From positions 46,678 to 81,199 of the forward strand of contig PLZS01000136.1 in NCBI GenBank assembly GCA_003153555.1: a DNA stretch of 34,522 bases. Reading direction: 5' to 3'. Position numbers and translations under genes: made by a program. This document shows, piece after piece, positions 22,436 to 30,865 of the stretch. Below the pieces are notes generated by a model. It had not been told where the DNA came from, did no database searches, and saw nothing but the letters and a program-made list of their open reading frames with translations. The DNA comes from Candidatus Melainabacteria bacterium. GTDB lineage: Bacteria > Cyanobacteriota > Vampirovibrionia > Obscuribacterales > Obscuribacteraceae. The first letter of the stretch is position 1, and every line of letters starts with the position of its first letter.

Positions 22436-22461
22436 AATTTTTACCGATATCGGTAAAAATT
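22436..22461. promoter_or_regulatory. Perfect 26-bp palindrome upstream of citrate synthase
   Basis: Arms AATTTTTACCGAT (22436-22448) and ATCGGTAAAAATT (22449-22461) are exact complements with no spacer. The centre is 69 bases before the citrate synthase ATG. Perfect spacerless symmetry over 26 bp is typical of a dimeric helix-turn-helix operator. There is no T-run beyond the arm on either strand that would favour a terminator over an operator. The regulator is unknown; the helix-turn-helix citrate synthase encoded just downstream is a candidate. Confidence 0.65.
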
Positions 22462-22517
22462 TCAAAGTCGTAGTTTGGATCCCCTCCTCACGTCCCCACG
22501 AATAACACGAGGCTAGA

Positions 22518-23621
22518 ATGGTTGAGTCAGCTGTAGTCAGTAATGGACTGGATGGTATTGTTGTTGCAGAAACTCGAATCTCCGAAGTCGATGGACTGCG
22601 GGGCAAGCTGATTATCTGTGGACACGATTCTGAAGAGCTCGCCTTCAATTCCACTTTTGAACAAACTTGTTCGCTGTTATGGACCACAGGCGGTACACAA
22701 CCGACTTCTCAGTCAGACCTTGAACAAAAATTTGGCGAAGGGCGCATTGAAGCTTACGAACTCCTCAAGAAAAATCCATTCGTTTTGCAGCAATCTCATC
22801 CGATGGATGCTCTCCGCACTGCAACGAGTTTGATGTCCAGCGCCACTCAAATCGACTGGGCTGAGTATGCAAGAATTACCGCGGCACAAGCGGTGTTTGC
22901 CGCGAACTGGTCGAGAGTCCATCGTGGTTTGGAGCTAAGTTGTCCAGATGCCAGTTTGACTCATTCGGCTGACTTCCTGCGTTTGTTGAAGGACAAGCCA
23001 GTTTCAAAAACCGATAGCGATGCGCTTGATGTTTATTGGACAACGATTTCAGATCACGCCATGAATGCTTCTACGTTCACGGCAAGAGTGGTGGCATCGA
23101 CTGAATCGGATAACATCAGTGCTGTTGTTGCGGCAATTGGCGCGCTCAAAGGTCCACTTCACGGCGGCGCACCAGGACCAGTGTTGGAAATGCTGAATGA
23201 AATCGGCTCGCCTGAAAACGCAGAGAGCTGGATACGCAATGCGATTGATTCAGGAAAACGAATAATGGGCATGGGTCATCGGATTTACAAAGTGCGCGAT
23301 CCACGTGCGGCAATTTTTGAGAAAGCGATTCGGAATTTGGAAGCTTCTGGTGTGCCTGCAAGCAGACTCGCTCTTGCTCGCTCGGTAGAAGCACAAGCCA
23401 AAAAGATTTTGGCGCAAAAGCATCCAGATCATCCGCTTAAAGCCAACGTCGAGTTTTATACGGCCGTACTGCTGGATACCATCCAAATTCCTGACCACCT
23501 CTTCAGCTCAATGTTCGCTGCCGGCCGAGCAGGCGGCTGGCTTGCCCACGTAGCTGAACAACGCTTGCATGGCAGATTGATTCGGCCAGCTTCTCGCTAC
23601 ACTGGGGCGATGCCTCATTGA
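22518..23621 (+). CDS. Citrate synthase
   Basis: Condenses oxaloacetate and acetyl-CoA to citrate. 367 residues, the short bacterial (type I) size. Active-site segments: DHAMNASTFTARV (179-191), GPLHGGAPGPV (212-222, His215), MGMGHRIYKVRDPRA (250-264, His254) and NVEFYTAVLL (310-319). In the last, Glu312 stands where the classical catalytic Asp (NVDFYSG) is found; this also occurs in some CitA-like branches, so activity is probable but citrate versus 2-methylcitrate specificity is open. The C-terminus RPASRYTG is typical. GAGG precedes the ATG. The stop overlaps the start of the next citrate-synthase-like gene (TTGA), so the two are coupled. No methylisocitrate lyase partner is seen: the divergent gene encodes isocitrate lyase. 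Confidence 0.93.
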   Translation: MVESAVVSNGLDGIVVAETRISEVDGLRGKLIICGHDSEELAFNSTFEQTCSLLWTTGGTQPTSQSDLEQKFGEGRIEAYELLKKNPFVLQQSHPMDALRTATSLMSSATQIDWAEYARITAAQAVFAANWSRVHRGLELSCPDASLTHSADFLRLLKDKPVSKTDSDALDVYWTTISDHAMNASTFTARVVASTESDNISAVVAAIGALKGPLHGGAPGPVLEMLNEIGSPENAESWIRNAIDSGKRIMGMGHRIYKVRDPRAAIFEKAIRNLEASGVPASRLALARSVEAQAKKILAQKHPDHPLKANVEFYTAVLLDTIQIPDHLFSSMFAAGRAGGWLAHVAEQRLHGRLIRPASRYTGAMPH

Positions 23622-24874
23622 GCAATGTCGATCGAGGATTTGCCTTGTCTGATGATGACGAAAAATATTTCAACGGAGCCCAAGCGGCTGAATTTCTCGG
23701 AGTGAAATCAGCCACACTGTATGCTTACGCAAGTCGAGGCATGATCGAAAGTATTCCGGCACAGAGCGGGCGAGAGAGAGCTTATCGGCTAAGCGATTTG
23801 ATCAAGCTCCGGCAATCTTCGCGTGGTTTCAAAAGTCAAAAAGATCCAGAGGCTCCGACATGGACAGGACCCGTAATCAAGTCAGCGATCACAGAAATTC
23901 GTAACGATGGGCACCGCTATCGTGGACAAAACGCAATCGACTTAGCTAAGCAAGGACAACCATTTGAATTAGTCGCAGAGCTGCTGTGGGAGACGAATGC
24001 GAGCCAGAGAGATTGGCAAGTAACGAAACCACTGCCCCTACCAAAATATCTTAAGAATTTGGCCTCTGCCGAAGTTGACTATTTAGATCTGTTGAAAGTG
24101 CTGATTGCTTCGGTCGAAATTTCTGATCCTGTGACAAGAAAGCTTTTGGCTGATGACGTCTTCGGAACTGCTAGGCGCTTGATCGTTACAATGGCTCTTA
24201 CACCGGGTCTCAATGAAAACAGAGAAGGTTATGTTTCGGACTCTGAATATCCAATCGCCCAAACGTTGCTTGCCTCCCTTCAAGCAACACGCTCGCGGGA
24301 GAAAGCAGCTGTAGTCAATGCAGCGCTTGTGCTGTGCGCTGATCACGAGTTGAACGCATCTGCCCTGGCGGCCCGCGTCGCGGCATCATGTGACGCCTCT
24401 TTGTACTCATCTCTACTCAGTGCTGTCGGTACGTTCAGTGGAAGTCTGCATGGATTGGCCAGCCGCAGAACTGAAAACATTGTTAGCACTTCAATGAAAT
24501 TCAAAAGCACCAGTGCCTGGTTAAAAGACTACTTGAAGCACAGCGAACGGATTGCCGGCTTCGGCACTGACTTGTACGAGCAAGGTGATCCACGCGCTAA
24601 ATTCTTGCTGGAAGCAGCGCGGTCTCTCTCTAACAAAAATGCTAATTTGAATCGCTTATTGGAAATTGTTGAATGTGTAGGTGCGCAGATTGGCACCAAG
24701 CCGAACCTCGATATTGGCTTAGCAGCAATTACTTATGCCTTGTCACTGCCGCCAGGGTCTGGCTCCACATTGTTTGCTGTCAGTCGGACGGCCGGCTGGA
24801 TTGCCCATGCCGTCGAACAGCGTGCGTATGGCGGATTGATCCGTCCACGCGCTAGATACATCGGGAAAATGTAG
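23618..24874 (+). CDS. Helix-turn-helix/citrate synthase-like fusion, probable pseudoenzyme regulator
   Basis: 418 residues. Residues 17-66 form a MerR/excisionase-type DNA-binding domain (FNGAQAAEFLGVKSATLYAY, then ASRGMIESIPAQSGRERAYR and LSDLIKL). Residues 80-418 are a complete citrate synthase fold that aligns with the upstream enzyme end to end: DHELNASALAARV (242-254), GSLHGLASRR (275-284, His278 kept), GFGTDLYEQGDPRA (314-327), NLDIGLAAI (363-371) and RPRARYIG. The catalytic histidine of MGMGHRIYK is Thr317 here, and the GGAPGPV loop is lost, so catalysis is unlikely, though acetyl-CoA or oxaloacetate may still bind. The start is TTG in a 4-base overlap with citrate synthase; no in-frame ATG lies nearby. 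I infer a metabolite-sensing transcription factor acting on the operators at 22219-22461. Confidence 0.85.
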   Translation: MSNVDRGFALSDDDEKYFNGAQAAEFLGVKSATLYAYASRGMIESIPAQSGRERAYRLSDLIKLRQSSRGFKSQKDPEAPTWTGPVIKSAITEIRNDGHRYRGQNAIDLAKQGQPFELVAELLWETNASQRDWQVTKPLPLPKYLKNLASAEVDYLDLLKVLIASVEISDPVTRKLLADDVFGTARRLIVTMALTPGLNENREGYVSDSEYPIAQTLLASLQATRSREKAAVVNAALVLCADHELNASALAARVAASCDASLYSSLLSAVGTFSGSLHGLASRRTENIVSTSMKFKSTSAWLKDYLKHSERIAGFGTDLYEQGDPRAKFLLEAARSLSNKNANLNRLLEIVECVGAQIGTKPNLDIGLAAITYALSLPPGSGSTLFAVSRTAGWIAHAVEQRAYGGLIRPRARYIGKM

Positions 24875-24995
24875 AGAGCTAGACGAGTAGAAAGTAGTAC
24901 CAGTGAAAAGACAGTATCGGTGAAAGCACAACCTCGACTCTGCTAAGCTGCCCAATGCGTGGCTTTATGCGCAGATGCAATATCGCCGCTTCAAT

Positions 24996-26867
24996 TCAGA
25001 GTGGTGGAAGATTTTCAGGGCTGCGCCGGTGCTGTTTAATATAAGTCTGTAGTAATTTTGCTTCAGCGCTACGATTCATCTTGTTGAGCAAGTTGGCATG
25101 ATCGGCTAAGGTCGCTAGAAAAACAGGTGTATTGTCTCCTGAAAAGCGCTTTCGGAGCCGCTCTGACTCATAGTAGAGCTTGTTCGCTTCCGCGAATTCA
25201 TCTTGAGCCGTAAGTGAGTTCGCTAAATAATGGCAGTAGTTTGAGATTTCTATGCTTTGCAAATCGCGTGTTTTGCGCGCTTCAGTGATAGCGTGACGAT
25301 AACTTACCTCCGCATCCTTTTGCTTGTTGAGTGCGGCATACGCCCGCCCTAGCCTATAAAACAGTTCCGCTTTGTCAAAAGCGCCTGGAGCAATTTCTCC
25401 AATTGCTATTGCTTGACGAAAAGTCTGAACCGATTTGGCATACTTGCCGATCCGGAAATAGCAATCGCCCTGTCTGCCTATGTATGAAGATTCCTCCAAA
25501 GAGGGCTTGCCGTGATTTTCAGCGGAAGCTAGTGCCTGTGCTTGTTCGTACAAATGGAGAGCACGCAAGGTCTGATTGTTATCTTGCTCACTGTCTGCCA
25601 TGAGTAAGCAGAAATCGGCGAAGTTCGATCGCACGAAAGCCCGCGTTAGCGCGCTTTCGTGTGATTTGTCAACGAGCGAGATTGACTTGTTGTAGTACTG
25701 TTCGGCGAAGTCGTAGCGACCTTTACGCAGATTGTTATTGGCTTTATGCAGAGTGCGTTGCCATTCTGGCATGAATACAACTGGTGCCAATGCCCATAAC
25801 GAAGCTGCGGTGATGCCCAGCCATGTGCCTATGATGATCGCCAGAGAATAAACGAAGACGCGCTTGCGAATAGGCTTTTTGTTAAACCAGAGTTGACTCC
25901 TGGCGCGGCTCGGGCTGCCTCCCGATTTGATCAATTGAAGATCTTGTTTTAAGGCGTCCATGCTTTGATGCCTTTCGGACGGCCTTTTTTCCAGGGCGCG
26001 CATAACAACATTTTCCAAGGCTGGGGGGATCTTGAGCCGGCGATTAGGGACATCCATAGGGCTTGGCATTTCATTGAGTTGCTTGTACATGGTCTGTATG
26101 GCGTTGGCACCAGTAAATGGTGCTTGCCCGGTCAGTGCTTCGTACATCACACAGGCAACGGAGTAAATGTCCGACCGCGCGTCAATTTCCTTTTGTCCTT
26201 CACATTGTTCAGGGCTCATGTACATTGGGCTGCCAAAAACTTCTCCGGTTTGAGTAAGCTCTCGTGCCTCATCGTTGGAGACTATCTTGGCGATGCCGAA
26301 ATCTACTATTTTGATTTGCGCTGCACCACCGGCGGTTCGAGTGAGAATGATATTGCTTGGTTTGATATCGCGATGAACTACGCCCTGTGAATGAGCATAG
26401 GCAAGACCATCACAAATCTGCTCAAATAACTCAATTACTAGAGCTGAATTTAAGGCTCCATCCCGCTGCAGCACATCTAACAGGCTGACCCCTTCAATGA
26501 AATCCATAACCAGATATGGTGCGCCATCCGTGGTCAATCCATAGTCGTGGACTGAAACAAGGTTCGGATGGTTAAGACTGCTTGCCGCTTTAGCTTCGAT
26601 ATCGAAGCGATTCAAAGCAGTACTGTTTCCGAGGGCTGATTGTTTCAACACCTTGATCGCTTGCATCTTGCCCAGCGATGAGTGTTTCGCTTTATAAACC
26701 GCGCCCATGCCGCCTTTTCCAACAAGCGAGACGATCTTGTAGCGGTCTCCGATTGTCGTTCCCAATAAACGATCTTCAGAATTTGCTATCAGAGAAAACT
26801 TCGGTCGATCTCCGGTTGGCGCAAAGCCCCCGGAAGAATCGTGTGTTTGAGACACGAGAGAATCCAT
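24996..26867 (-). CDS. Membrane Ser/Thr protein kinase with C-terminal TPR domain
   Basis: About 623 residues. An N-terminal PknB-type kinase (about 40-315) has the Gly-rich loop VGKGGMGAVYKA, Lys72 in AIKVLK, the catalytic loop HRDIKPSN (165-172), DFG (189-191) and MYMSPEQ; HRD and DFG are intact, so it should be active. One membrane helix (about 338-362, VYSLAIIIGTWLGITAASLW) follows, then 250 residues of TPR-like helical hairpins (RKGRYDFAEQYYNKSI, RIGKYAKSVQTFRQAIAIG, KQKDAEVSYRHAI) that should lie outside the membrane. ATG 26867 is preferred over a TTG two codons upstream. It is convergent with the helix-turn-helix citrate synthase gene and stands 241 bases after the pil operon, so it probably has its own promoter. 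Substrates are unknown. Confidence 0.93.
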   Translation of the reverse strand: MDSLVSQTHDSSGGFAPTGDRPKFSLIANSEDRLLGTTIGDRYKIVSLVGKGGMGAVYKAKHSSLGKMQAIKVLKQSALGNSTALNRFDIEAKAASSLNHPNLVSVHDYGLTTDGAPYLVMDFIEGVSLLDVLQRDGALNSALVIELFEQICDGLAYAHSQGVVHRDIKPSNIILTRTAGGAAQIKIVDFGIAKIVSNDEARELTQTGEVFGSPMYMSPEQCEGQKEIDARSDIYSVACVMYEALTGQAPFTGANAIQTMYKQLNEMPSPMDVPNRRLKIPPALENVVMRALEKRPSERHQSMDALKQDLQLIKSGGSPSRARSQLWFNKKPIRKRVFVYSLAIIIGTWLGITAASLWALAPVVFMPEWQRTLHKANNNLRKGRYDFAEQYYNKSISLVDKSHESALTRAFVRSNFADFCLLMADSEQDNNQTLRALHLYEQAQALASAENHGKPSLEESSYIGRQGDCYFRIGKYAKSVQTFRQAIAIGEIAPGAFDKAELFYRLGRAYAALNKQKDAEVSYRHAITEARKTRDLQSIEISNYCHYLANSLTAQDEFAEANKLYYESERLRKRFSGDNTPVFLATLADHANLLNKMNRSAEAKLLQTYIKQHRRSPENLPPL

Positions 26868-26929
26868 ATACAAAGATATGTCGGTAGGAGTTGGTAGTAA
26901 CTTTCAGGACTGACTTAAAGTGCTCTTCC

Positions 26930-26957
26930 ATTGTCTTCCAGACAGCATTGTTGTCAA
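26930..26957 (-). promoter_or_regulatory. Candidate promoter of the Ser/Thr kinase gene
   Basis: On the minus strand a perfect TTGACA (26957-26952) is followed after 16 bases by GACAAT (26935-26930), about 63 bases before the ATG at 26867. The -35 is exact and the -10 matches four of six. Confidence 0.4.
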
Positions 26958-27108
26958 GTGAATTCTGTTTTACCGAAACGCTACTCAGCAATAGCTTTTG
27001 ACCCCTTGGCGAAGCTCCGAATCTCCTGCCACTTGATCTAAGAATGGCTAGCTGATTGAAGTTTACTTTTGCCATAGATCTTTCACGTTCGTGCCGCGCA
27101 GCCAGTAG

Positions 27109-27672
27109 TCAGGCTGAAGTTGGCATTTGATCTTGACTTAACTCGGCTAGTGAGGCTAGAGCGTGTTTCAATTGGTCAGCGTCGTACCGCCAGCGCTGAA
27201 GAAAGGGCGAATAATCCGACCCATGGTCATCTTCGCCAGTCGCCAGTTTATGCACGATAGCATCAGTCATGCTCAAAATATGCCTAGCCATCGCCTCATT
27301 GTCCAGGCGTTGAATGATGTTTTTCGTTTTCTGATTTACGGCAAGCGAACTCGCCTCCATTTTTGCGTCATGATTGCGATTGTGGGTGACTGCCATCGTG
27401 GCCGACATAATCAGGTTCTTGATCAGTAGGTCGCAAATAATCTCAGGATGATTTTTGAAGACCTCAATAAAGGCCTCAGGAACGTCTTTTGATAACGCCG
27501 ACTCTCCGGTCAAAAGCGCAACAAAAAAACCGCGCGCGCCATTAGTCGAGCTGACAATAGAATTTAGATGCTCGACGGCGTCTGCAGGGGAAACTTCGCC
27601 GCAATCAACCGTATAGATCAGGTCAGTGGAAAGCGAGATCGCTCGATCAAAAGTCAAATTGGCGTCAATCAT
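27109..27672 (-). CDS. Unknown protein at the end of the pil operon
   Basis: 187 residues, mostly helical, no signal peptide, membrane segment, cysteine-rich motif or repeat. Features: an acidic N-terminal half (FDRAISLSTDLIYTVDCGEV), PEAFIEVFKNHPEIICDLLI (about 66-85), and a His/Asn patch AVTHNRNHDAKMEA. Its ATG overlaps the stop of the PilP-like gene by 4 bases, so it is translated with the pilus genes. In canonical loci this is the place of pilQ, the outer-membrane secretin, but this protein is far too short and lacks secretin features. A cytoplasmic accessory or regulatory role in pilus function is the reasonable guess. Confidence 0.75.
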   Translation of the reverse strand: MIDANLTFDRAISLSTDLIYTVDCGEVSPADAVEHLNSIVSSTNGARGFFVALLTGESALSKDVPEAFIEVFKNHPEIICDLLIKNLIMSATMAVTHNRNHDAKMEASSLAVNQKTKNIIQRLDNEAMARHILSMTDAIVHKLATGEDDHGSDYSPFLQRWRYDADQLKHALASLAELSQDQMPTSA

Positions 27673-28325
27673 CGAATCCGCTCTAGCTCTTTGGTAATAC
27701 GTTCCCCATCTTCCTCCAGAACAACGGTGCTCTTTTCGATGGAAATGAGGTGGACTGACTCAAATTGTTCCCCGGTTGCCAGGATCACAGTCGAGGGGTA
27801 TTTATTTGCCCGTCTCAATTCTGAATCTGTGAATGTGAAGAACGCTTTTTCCCCAACCAATCCCACAAGTTTCATCTTGTCGGCGATTAACGGCTTTTCG
27901 GGGGGCTCAGGTAAATCAGTTTCAGTTACGCCTCTACCTGCTTCGCTTGTGGCTTGAGCAGCTGTGTTTGGCAGTACCACTCCAGGGGGAGGTGGTGGTA
28001 ACAATCCGTTCTCGGAAAATTTTGGCGGAGGCGGCAGATGAACTTTCTTAGATGCTTGATTAGGATTAATTTCGGAGTTGCCGTTTAAGGGCAGGTTTTT
28101 GGACATCCCGGAAGTGGGGGCAAAAGGATCGAGTCGACCAGCGCCAATCCGAGCCCGTGTGATTGCCTCTGTACGCGTCATGGCCGGCACGCTTAAAGGG
28201 TATTTGGGGTCAGCGAGGCTTGGTCTCAAGGCAGTGGTCGTTGTGATAGTTTCCGTCTCAGCAGCGCCTGCTGCACAAGCACAGAACCAGATCAAAGCCG
28301 TCATTTGAATTTTTAGAGAATTCAT
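27669..28325 (-). CDS. PilP-like pilus assembly protein
   Basis: 218 residues with an N-terminal hydrophobic signal or anchor (ALIWFCACAAGAA, 10-22), then RLDPFAP (64-70), the DPF motif seen at the start of PilP-type proteins. A long Pro-rich linker follows (97-150, two runs of four or more prolines). A C-terminal beta-domain (about 150-215) reads KLVGLVGEKAFFTFTD, ILATGEQFESVHLISIEKST, VVLEEDGERITKEL, the layout of PilP's domain that links the inner-membrane complex to the secretin. No convincing lipobox is present, unlike proteobacterial PilP. The position after pilO supports the call; sequence similarity alone is modest. The stop overlaps the next ATG by 4 bases. Confidence 0.7.
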   Translation of the reverse strand: MNSLKIQMTALIWFCACAAGAAETETITTTTALRPSLADPKYPLSVPAMTRTEAITRARIGAGRLDPFAPTSGMSKNLPLNGNSEINPNQASKKVHLPPPPKFSENGLLPPPPPGVVLPNTAAQATSEAGRGVTETDLPEPPEKPLIADKMKLVGLVGEKAFFTFTDSELRRANKYPSTVILATGEQFESVHLISIEKSTVVLEEDGERITKELERIR

Positions 28326-28332
28326 CGGTTGC

Positions 28333-29043
28333 TCACGGTAAATAGTAGAGCGTCATTAGAAAGGCCATCACTGGTTTGGATAAGCCTAACTTTTGAGCTC
28401 GCTCGCTGGCTGATGTGTGTTCACCTTCATTGCCCGCTTGCGGTTTAATGGCAATTGAAATTTCCTCAACTCCAACAGTTCGTTGATAAGCTTCCAACCG
28501 CTTCATTAGACCGACCATCCCATTATAGTCACCGCTAACATAAACTTGCTTAATTAGCCGCTTCAGACCCGTGTCAGTAGGGTTTTCTTCAACTTTCGCA
28601 CCATTGGTTGTTCCTGGCTTTTGCGAGGTCCGTGTGCCTAAGCCCACTTTGCTCTCCCGCTCGCCAATCAGTTCTTTGATCTCATCGTCTGACGATGAGA
28701 TTTGGCGCATCGACTCTTGAGTGGGCGTTTCCACAGCGACTAAATTGACGTTCGAATCGCTGCACATTTTTTCCAAATCGATCATGAGCAGGTCTAGCTC
28801 GGGAGATTTCGGCACTGCACCACGAAGCGCTTCAATATCTGTTTCTAGAGATCTCTTCTCTTGTTCGGCTTTTATTCGCTCTTGTAACTTCACTTGCAGT
28901 TGCTTGTATTGGTCTTCCTTTTGCACAAGCTCGCTACTCTTATCTCGATCTTCCAGAAATTTAGGATAAGTAAGCGACGACAAGATCAAACCTGCTAGCA
29001 AGAATGGAATGCTTGACACAATTATTTTGTATTGCGTTTTCAT
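28333..29043 (-). CDS. pilO: PilO-like type IV pilus inner-membrane protein
   Basis: 236 residues in the PilO arrangement: one N-terminal membrane helix (IIVSSIPFLLAGLILSSLTY, 7-26), a coiled coil (about 31-78, ending SLETDIEALRGAVPKSPEL) and a periplasmic ferredoxin-like domain (about 80-236), with LLMIDLEKMCSDSNVNLVAV and KQVYVSGDYNGMVGLMKRLE as recognisable pieces. PilO pairs with PilN and forms the periplasmic ring of the alignment complex. A low-complexity insertion (about 125-165, Ser/Glu/Thr/Gly-rich) splits the ferredoxin fold. Its ATG overlaps the PilMN stop (ATGA), and PilP follows 7 bases later, in normal pilMNOP order. Confidence 0.82.
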   Translation of the reverse strand: MKTQYKIIVSSIPFLLAGLILSSLTYPKFLEDRDKSSELVQKEDQYKQLQVKLQERIKAEQEKRSLETDIEALRGAVPKSPELDLLMIDLEKMCSDSNVNLVAVETPTQESMRQISSSDDEIKELIGERESKVGLGTRTSQKPGTTNGAKVEENPTDTGLKRLIKQVYVSGDYNGMVGLMKRLEAYQRTVGVEEISIAIKPQAGNEGEHTSASERAQKLGLSKPVMAFLMTLYYLP

Positions 29044-30851
29044 TGGTTCGCCCCTTCTGTTTTTTTCAATTGTGGGGCTTTCTGTAGATTTTCCAGGATC
29101 TTCGGAAAAAGATTATTAGAAGGGTTTTCTGGCTTTGACTCTGGCGCTGCGGGTGCTGGTGCAGGATCACCAGTTCCGGATATTTTCGAGGCTATTTCAA
29201 AGAAAATAAACTGTGGCGTTTTCTCTCTTCTTGAAGCGCTTTGCACGATAGTCTCGGATAAACCAGGGGCGGTGGCGAGGTTGATTGCAAAATTGGAAAT
29301 GCTTTGAAAATCCAGAGAGGTCCCTTGGAGATTTGCTTTTTTACCGATGTTTATAGTTTCCACTTGCACAGCAGTTGGAATGTTGTTGCGGATGGAGTCA
29401 AGCACTGTCGACCAGTGGTTTGATTTTTTGACGATGCCATCTAAGATCCGCTTTTTGTTTGTCAGGACATCATTTTCTTTGCGCAAGACGCTCAATTGTT
29501 TTATGTCGGTGTTGCTCTGAACTATTTTCGCGCTAAGCTGATCAATTTGCTTTTGCTTGTTTGGAATGTCGATTTGGGCAATCAATCCCCACGTCGCCAA
29601 GGAGAGTCCAACTACTGCAGCGCCAGCGGCCAGGCTTGCTTTAAACCATGGTGCCGGTCTCTCATCTGGAGCGATTACGGCAGTTTTTCGTTCATCATAA
29701 AGAAGCGGTAACCGACCTTCTTTGTTTAAATCCAGATCAACCGTAAAAGATGGATTCCAACTCGGTTCAATCGATGATCCAATCAACGCGGCCAAAATTG
29801 GACGCATGCTGTCGACGATGATATCCGGGCTGAAGACAAGATCACGCATTGGATCCGACAGTATTGTCTTGATGTTCATGCGGTTCGATATGTACTGATC
29901 CAGCTGTGGAATCATGCAGCCTGGACCGGTGAGGACGATTTGATCAACTTTTACGTCCCCCACTTGCGACTTGTAAAAGTCCAGAGATCTTTGCAACTCG
30001 TCGGTGATGTCACTAAATACGGTGCGGGCAACTTGTGAAGCTTGACCCATGCGAAAATCTGCCGGATTGACATTGAACAGGGCAATTTCTGGCAGCAGGT
30101 CCAAGGCTTCGTCGAAATTTATTTCGAGAGCTCTGGATAACGCTTCGGTGAGAGTGTCCATGCCGAGCATGATTGACCGTCCAAACAGTGGCATGGCACT
30201 GCGAACCACGTTGATGTCAGTGGCGTCGTGTCTCATGTTGACAATCATGGAGAGGTGACCGCTTGAGCCCAGGTAGCCGGCCAGTGCCAGACTCCGCACC
30301 ACGGATAGTGACGAGATATCGACTCTCCCTAATCTGACGCCGGCGCTATCAGCCATGCGCCAATATGACTCGATGATTGATCTTTGGATGGCAGCCAGAA
30401 TTATGTCTATGCGACGAACGCCGTCTGCGTCGGTGCGCTCAGTTGCAGGCATCTGCGACCAATCGAGATTGGCGTCTTCAATTGGAAAAGGCACGTGATT
30501 GGTTGCTTCTTGCGTCACTACATCAGCTAGCTCTTCTGGTGGCATTCCGACTGGTACAGGCATGAGGCGAATCACGACCGCCTGAGCCGGGACGGCAATG
30601 TTTATCATCGGTGACGAGCCTGCCATGGGAATATTGGCGGCCGCCAAAAGTTCCATCAGCACCGCTCCGATTGTCTCAGGATCGGCAATTAGTCCTTCTC
30701 GAATGGTGTTTGCTGGTGTAGGTTGGCAGGCAAAACGGGCGACTTCAATGCCAGTGCGCGTTTTGTCGAGCTGAATCAAGGTGATGCTGTCGCTGTTTAT
30801 GTCGAGGCCGAGGGTCGGTCCTTTTTTCTTTCCAAAACTAAATACATTCAT
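29040..30851 (-). CDS. Fused PilM-PilN type IV pilus platform protein
   Basis: 603 residues from the ATG at 30851; an upstream start at 30929 would add a stretch encoded by a dispersed repeat and is rejected. Residues 1-350 are PilM, an actin-like ATPase: GPTLGLDINSDSITLIQLD (11-29), PANTIREGLIADPE, the EATNHVPFPIEDANLDW segment and VLTGPGCMIPQL (306-317). Residues about 399-420 are a membrane helix (SLAAGAAVVGLSLATWGLIA). The rest is PilN-like: a coiled coil (IDQLSAKIVQSNTDIKQL), then HWSTVLDSIRNNIPTAVQVE and a ferredoxin-type domain, ending in a Pro-rich tail. PilM and PilN are normally separate proteins joined through the short PilN cytoplasmic tail, which this fusion makes permanent. PilO follows with a 4-base overlap. 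Partners would be PilC, PilB and PilO. Confidence 0.88.
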   Translation of the reverse strand: MNVFSFGKKKGPTLGLDINSDSITLIQLDKTRTGIEVARFACQPTPANTIREGLIADPETIGAVLMELLAAANIPMAGSSPMINIAVPAQAVVIRLMPVPVGMPPEELADVVTQEATNHVPFPIEDANLDWSQMPATERTDADGVRRIDIILAAIQRSIIESYWRMADSAGVRLGRVDISSLSVVRSLALAGYLGSSGHLSMIVNMRHDATDINVVRSAMPLFGRSIMLGMDTLTEALSRALEINFDEALDLLPEIALFNVNPADFRMGQASQVARTVFSDITDELQRSLDFYKSQVGDVKVDQIVLTGPGCMIPQLDQYISNRMNIKTILSDPMRDLVFSPDIIVDSMRPILAALIGSSIEPSWNPSFTVDLDLNKEGRLPLLYDERKTAVIAPDERPAPWFKASLAAGAAVVGLSLATWGLIAQIDIPNKQKQIDQLSAKIVQSNTDIKQLSVLRKENDVLTNKKRILDGIVKKSNHWSTVLDSIRNNIPTAVQVETINIGKKANLQGTSLDFQSISNFAINLATAPGLSETIVQSASRREKTPQFIFFEIASKISGTGDPAPAPAAPESKPENPSNNLFPKILENLQKAPQLKKTEGANQ

Positions 30852-30865
30852 GGTGTTTCTTTTTT

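Noticed and set aside
22436..22461. 26-bp palindrome as a Rho-independent terminator
   Set aside because: No upstream gene reads into it from either side at a sensible distance: both neighbouring genes diverge from this spacer, which favours an operator.
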